From Candidatus Thermokryptus sp. (GTDB taxonomy: Bacteria > Bacteroidota > Ignavibacteria > Kryptoniales > Kryptoniaceae), in contig JAPYWO010000087.1 in the NCBI GenBank assembly GCA_028276305.1, forward strand, positions 1 through 6,255: 6,255 nt of DNA. Direction: 5' to 3'. Within the stretch, counting starts at the first letter, position 1; the number at the start of each line of letters is the position of its first letter. Under the pieces are notes generated by a model that ran no database searches, was not told the origin of the DNA, and saw only the letters and a list, made by a program, of their open reading frames with translations. This document shows positions 6,206 to 6,255 of the stretch, one piece after another. Both the position numbers and the translations under genes were made by a program.

Positions 6206-6255
6206 TCATTCGTTTTTTATAAACAAAGAGTTTATCAATCGTTCAACTATCCCTG
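6206..6255 (-). CDS. Possible C-terminal end of an upstream gene (partial)
   Basis: On the minus strand one frame is open from the window edge and reads GIVERLINSLFIKNE before a TGA at 6206-6208; the other two frames have stops within the first few codons. The stop lies 7 nt before the ATG of the dehydrogenase fragment, typical operon spacing. The composition looks like an amphipathic C-terminal helix. Fifteen codons cannot identify the protein. A polysaccharide gene such as a nucleotide-sugar enzyme or glycosyltransferase would fit the context, but that is a guess. Confidence 0.4.
   Translation of the reverse strand, partial: GIVERLINSLFIKNE

Noticed and set aside
6216..6246. Promoter-like TTGAAC (6246-6241) and TATAAA (6221-6216) on the minus strand ahead of the dehydrogenase fragment
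   Set aside because: The spacer would be 19 bp and the -35 box is weak; the region also reads as the coding end of an upstream gene, so read-through is simpler.

Overview
The window looks like a chromosomal piece of an A+T-rich Gram-negative bacterium. An outer-membrane porin with a C-terminal aromatic residue and secreted proteins show an outer membrane. The proteins are rich in Lys, Glu and Ile, which suggests a thermophile. A consensus sigma-70 type promoter and at least one clear Shine-Dalgarno site argue against a classical Bacteroidia genome. My tentative guess is a deep-branching member of the Bacteroidota/Chlorobi/Ignavibacteria/Kryptonia neighbourhood; this is an impression from protein style, not a demonstrated placement.

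Left half (1-3832, + strand): a promoter with a perfect 19-nt palindrome over its predicted start site drives an ApbE-type FMN transferase (69-974). Its end overlaps a coiled-coil porin (967-2313), and a strong intrinsic terminator follows (2333-2364). Only 20 nt after the terminator's T-run comes a small secreted FMN-binding-domain protein (2385-2891) carrying the TGAT flavinylation site. It overlaps by ATGA an eight-helix membrane protein of unknown function (2888-3832) that is an internal duplication of a four-helix unit. I read this as an extracytosolic flavinylation module. ApbE would attach FMN to the small protein, and the duplicated membrane protein is the natural candidate to exchange electrons with it. 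That last role is inference, and the membrane protein is the least understood part of the window.

Right half (3804-6255, - strand): reading leftward there is the tail of an unidentified gene, then a sugar-nucleotide enzyme in two pieces, then NH3-dependent NAD synthetase. The split enzyme is a fusion of a Gfo/Idh/MocA dehydrogenase (WbpB/WlbA type) and a left-handed beta-helix N-acetyltransferase (WbpD/WlbB type). These are enzymes of UDP-2,3-diacetamido-2,3-dideoxyuronic acid synthesis for surface polysaccharide. At 5722-5729 the reading frame breaks, and about 20 residues expected from the family, including its conserved His-Asp, are missing. This points to a deletion that is either a real mutation or an assembly error. 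NadE converges on the membrane-protein gene, and the two coding regions overlap by 29 bp with no visible terminator between them.

There are no tRNA or rRNA genes, CRISPR arrays, insertion sequences or phage genes. No stretch longer than 300 bases lacks a gene.
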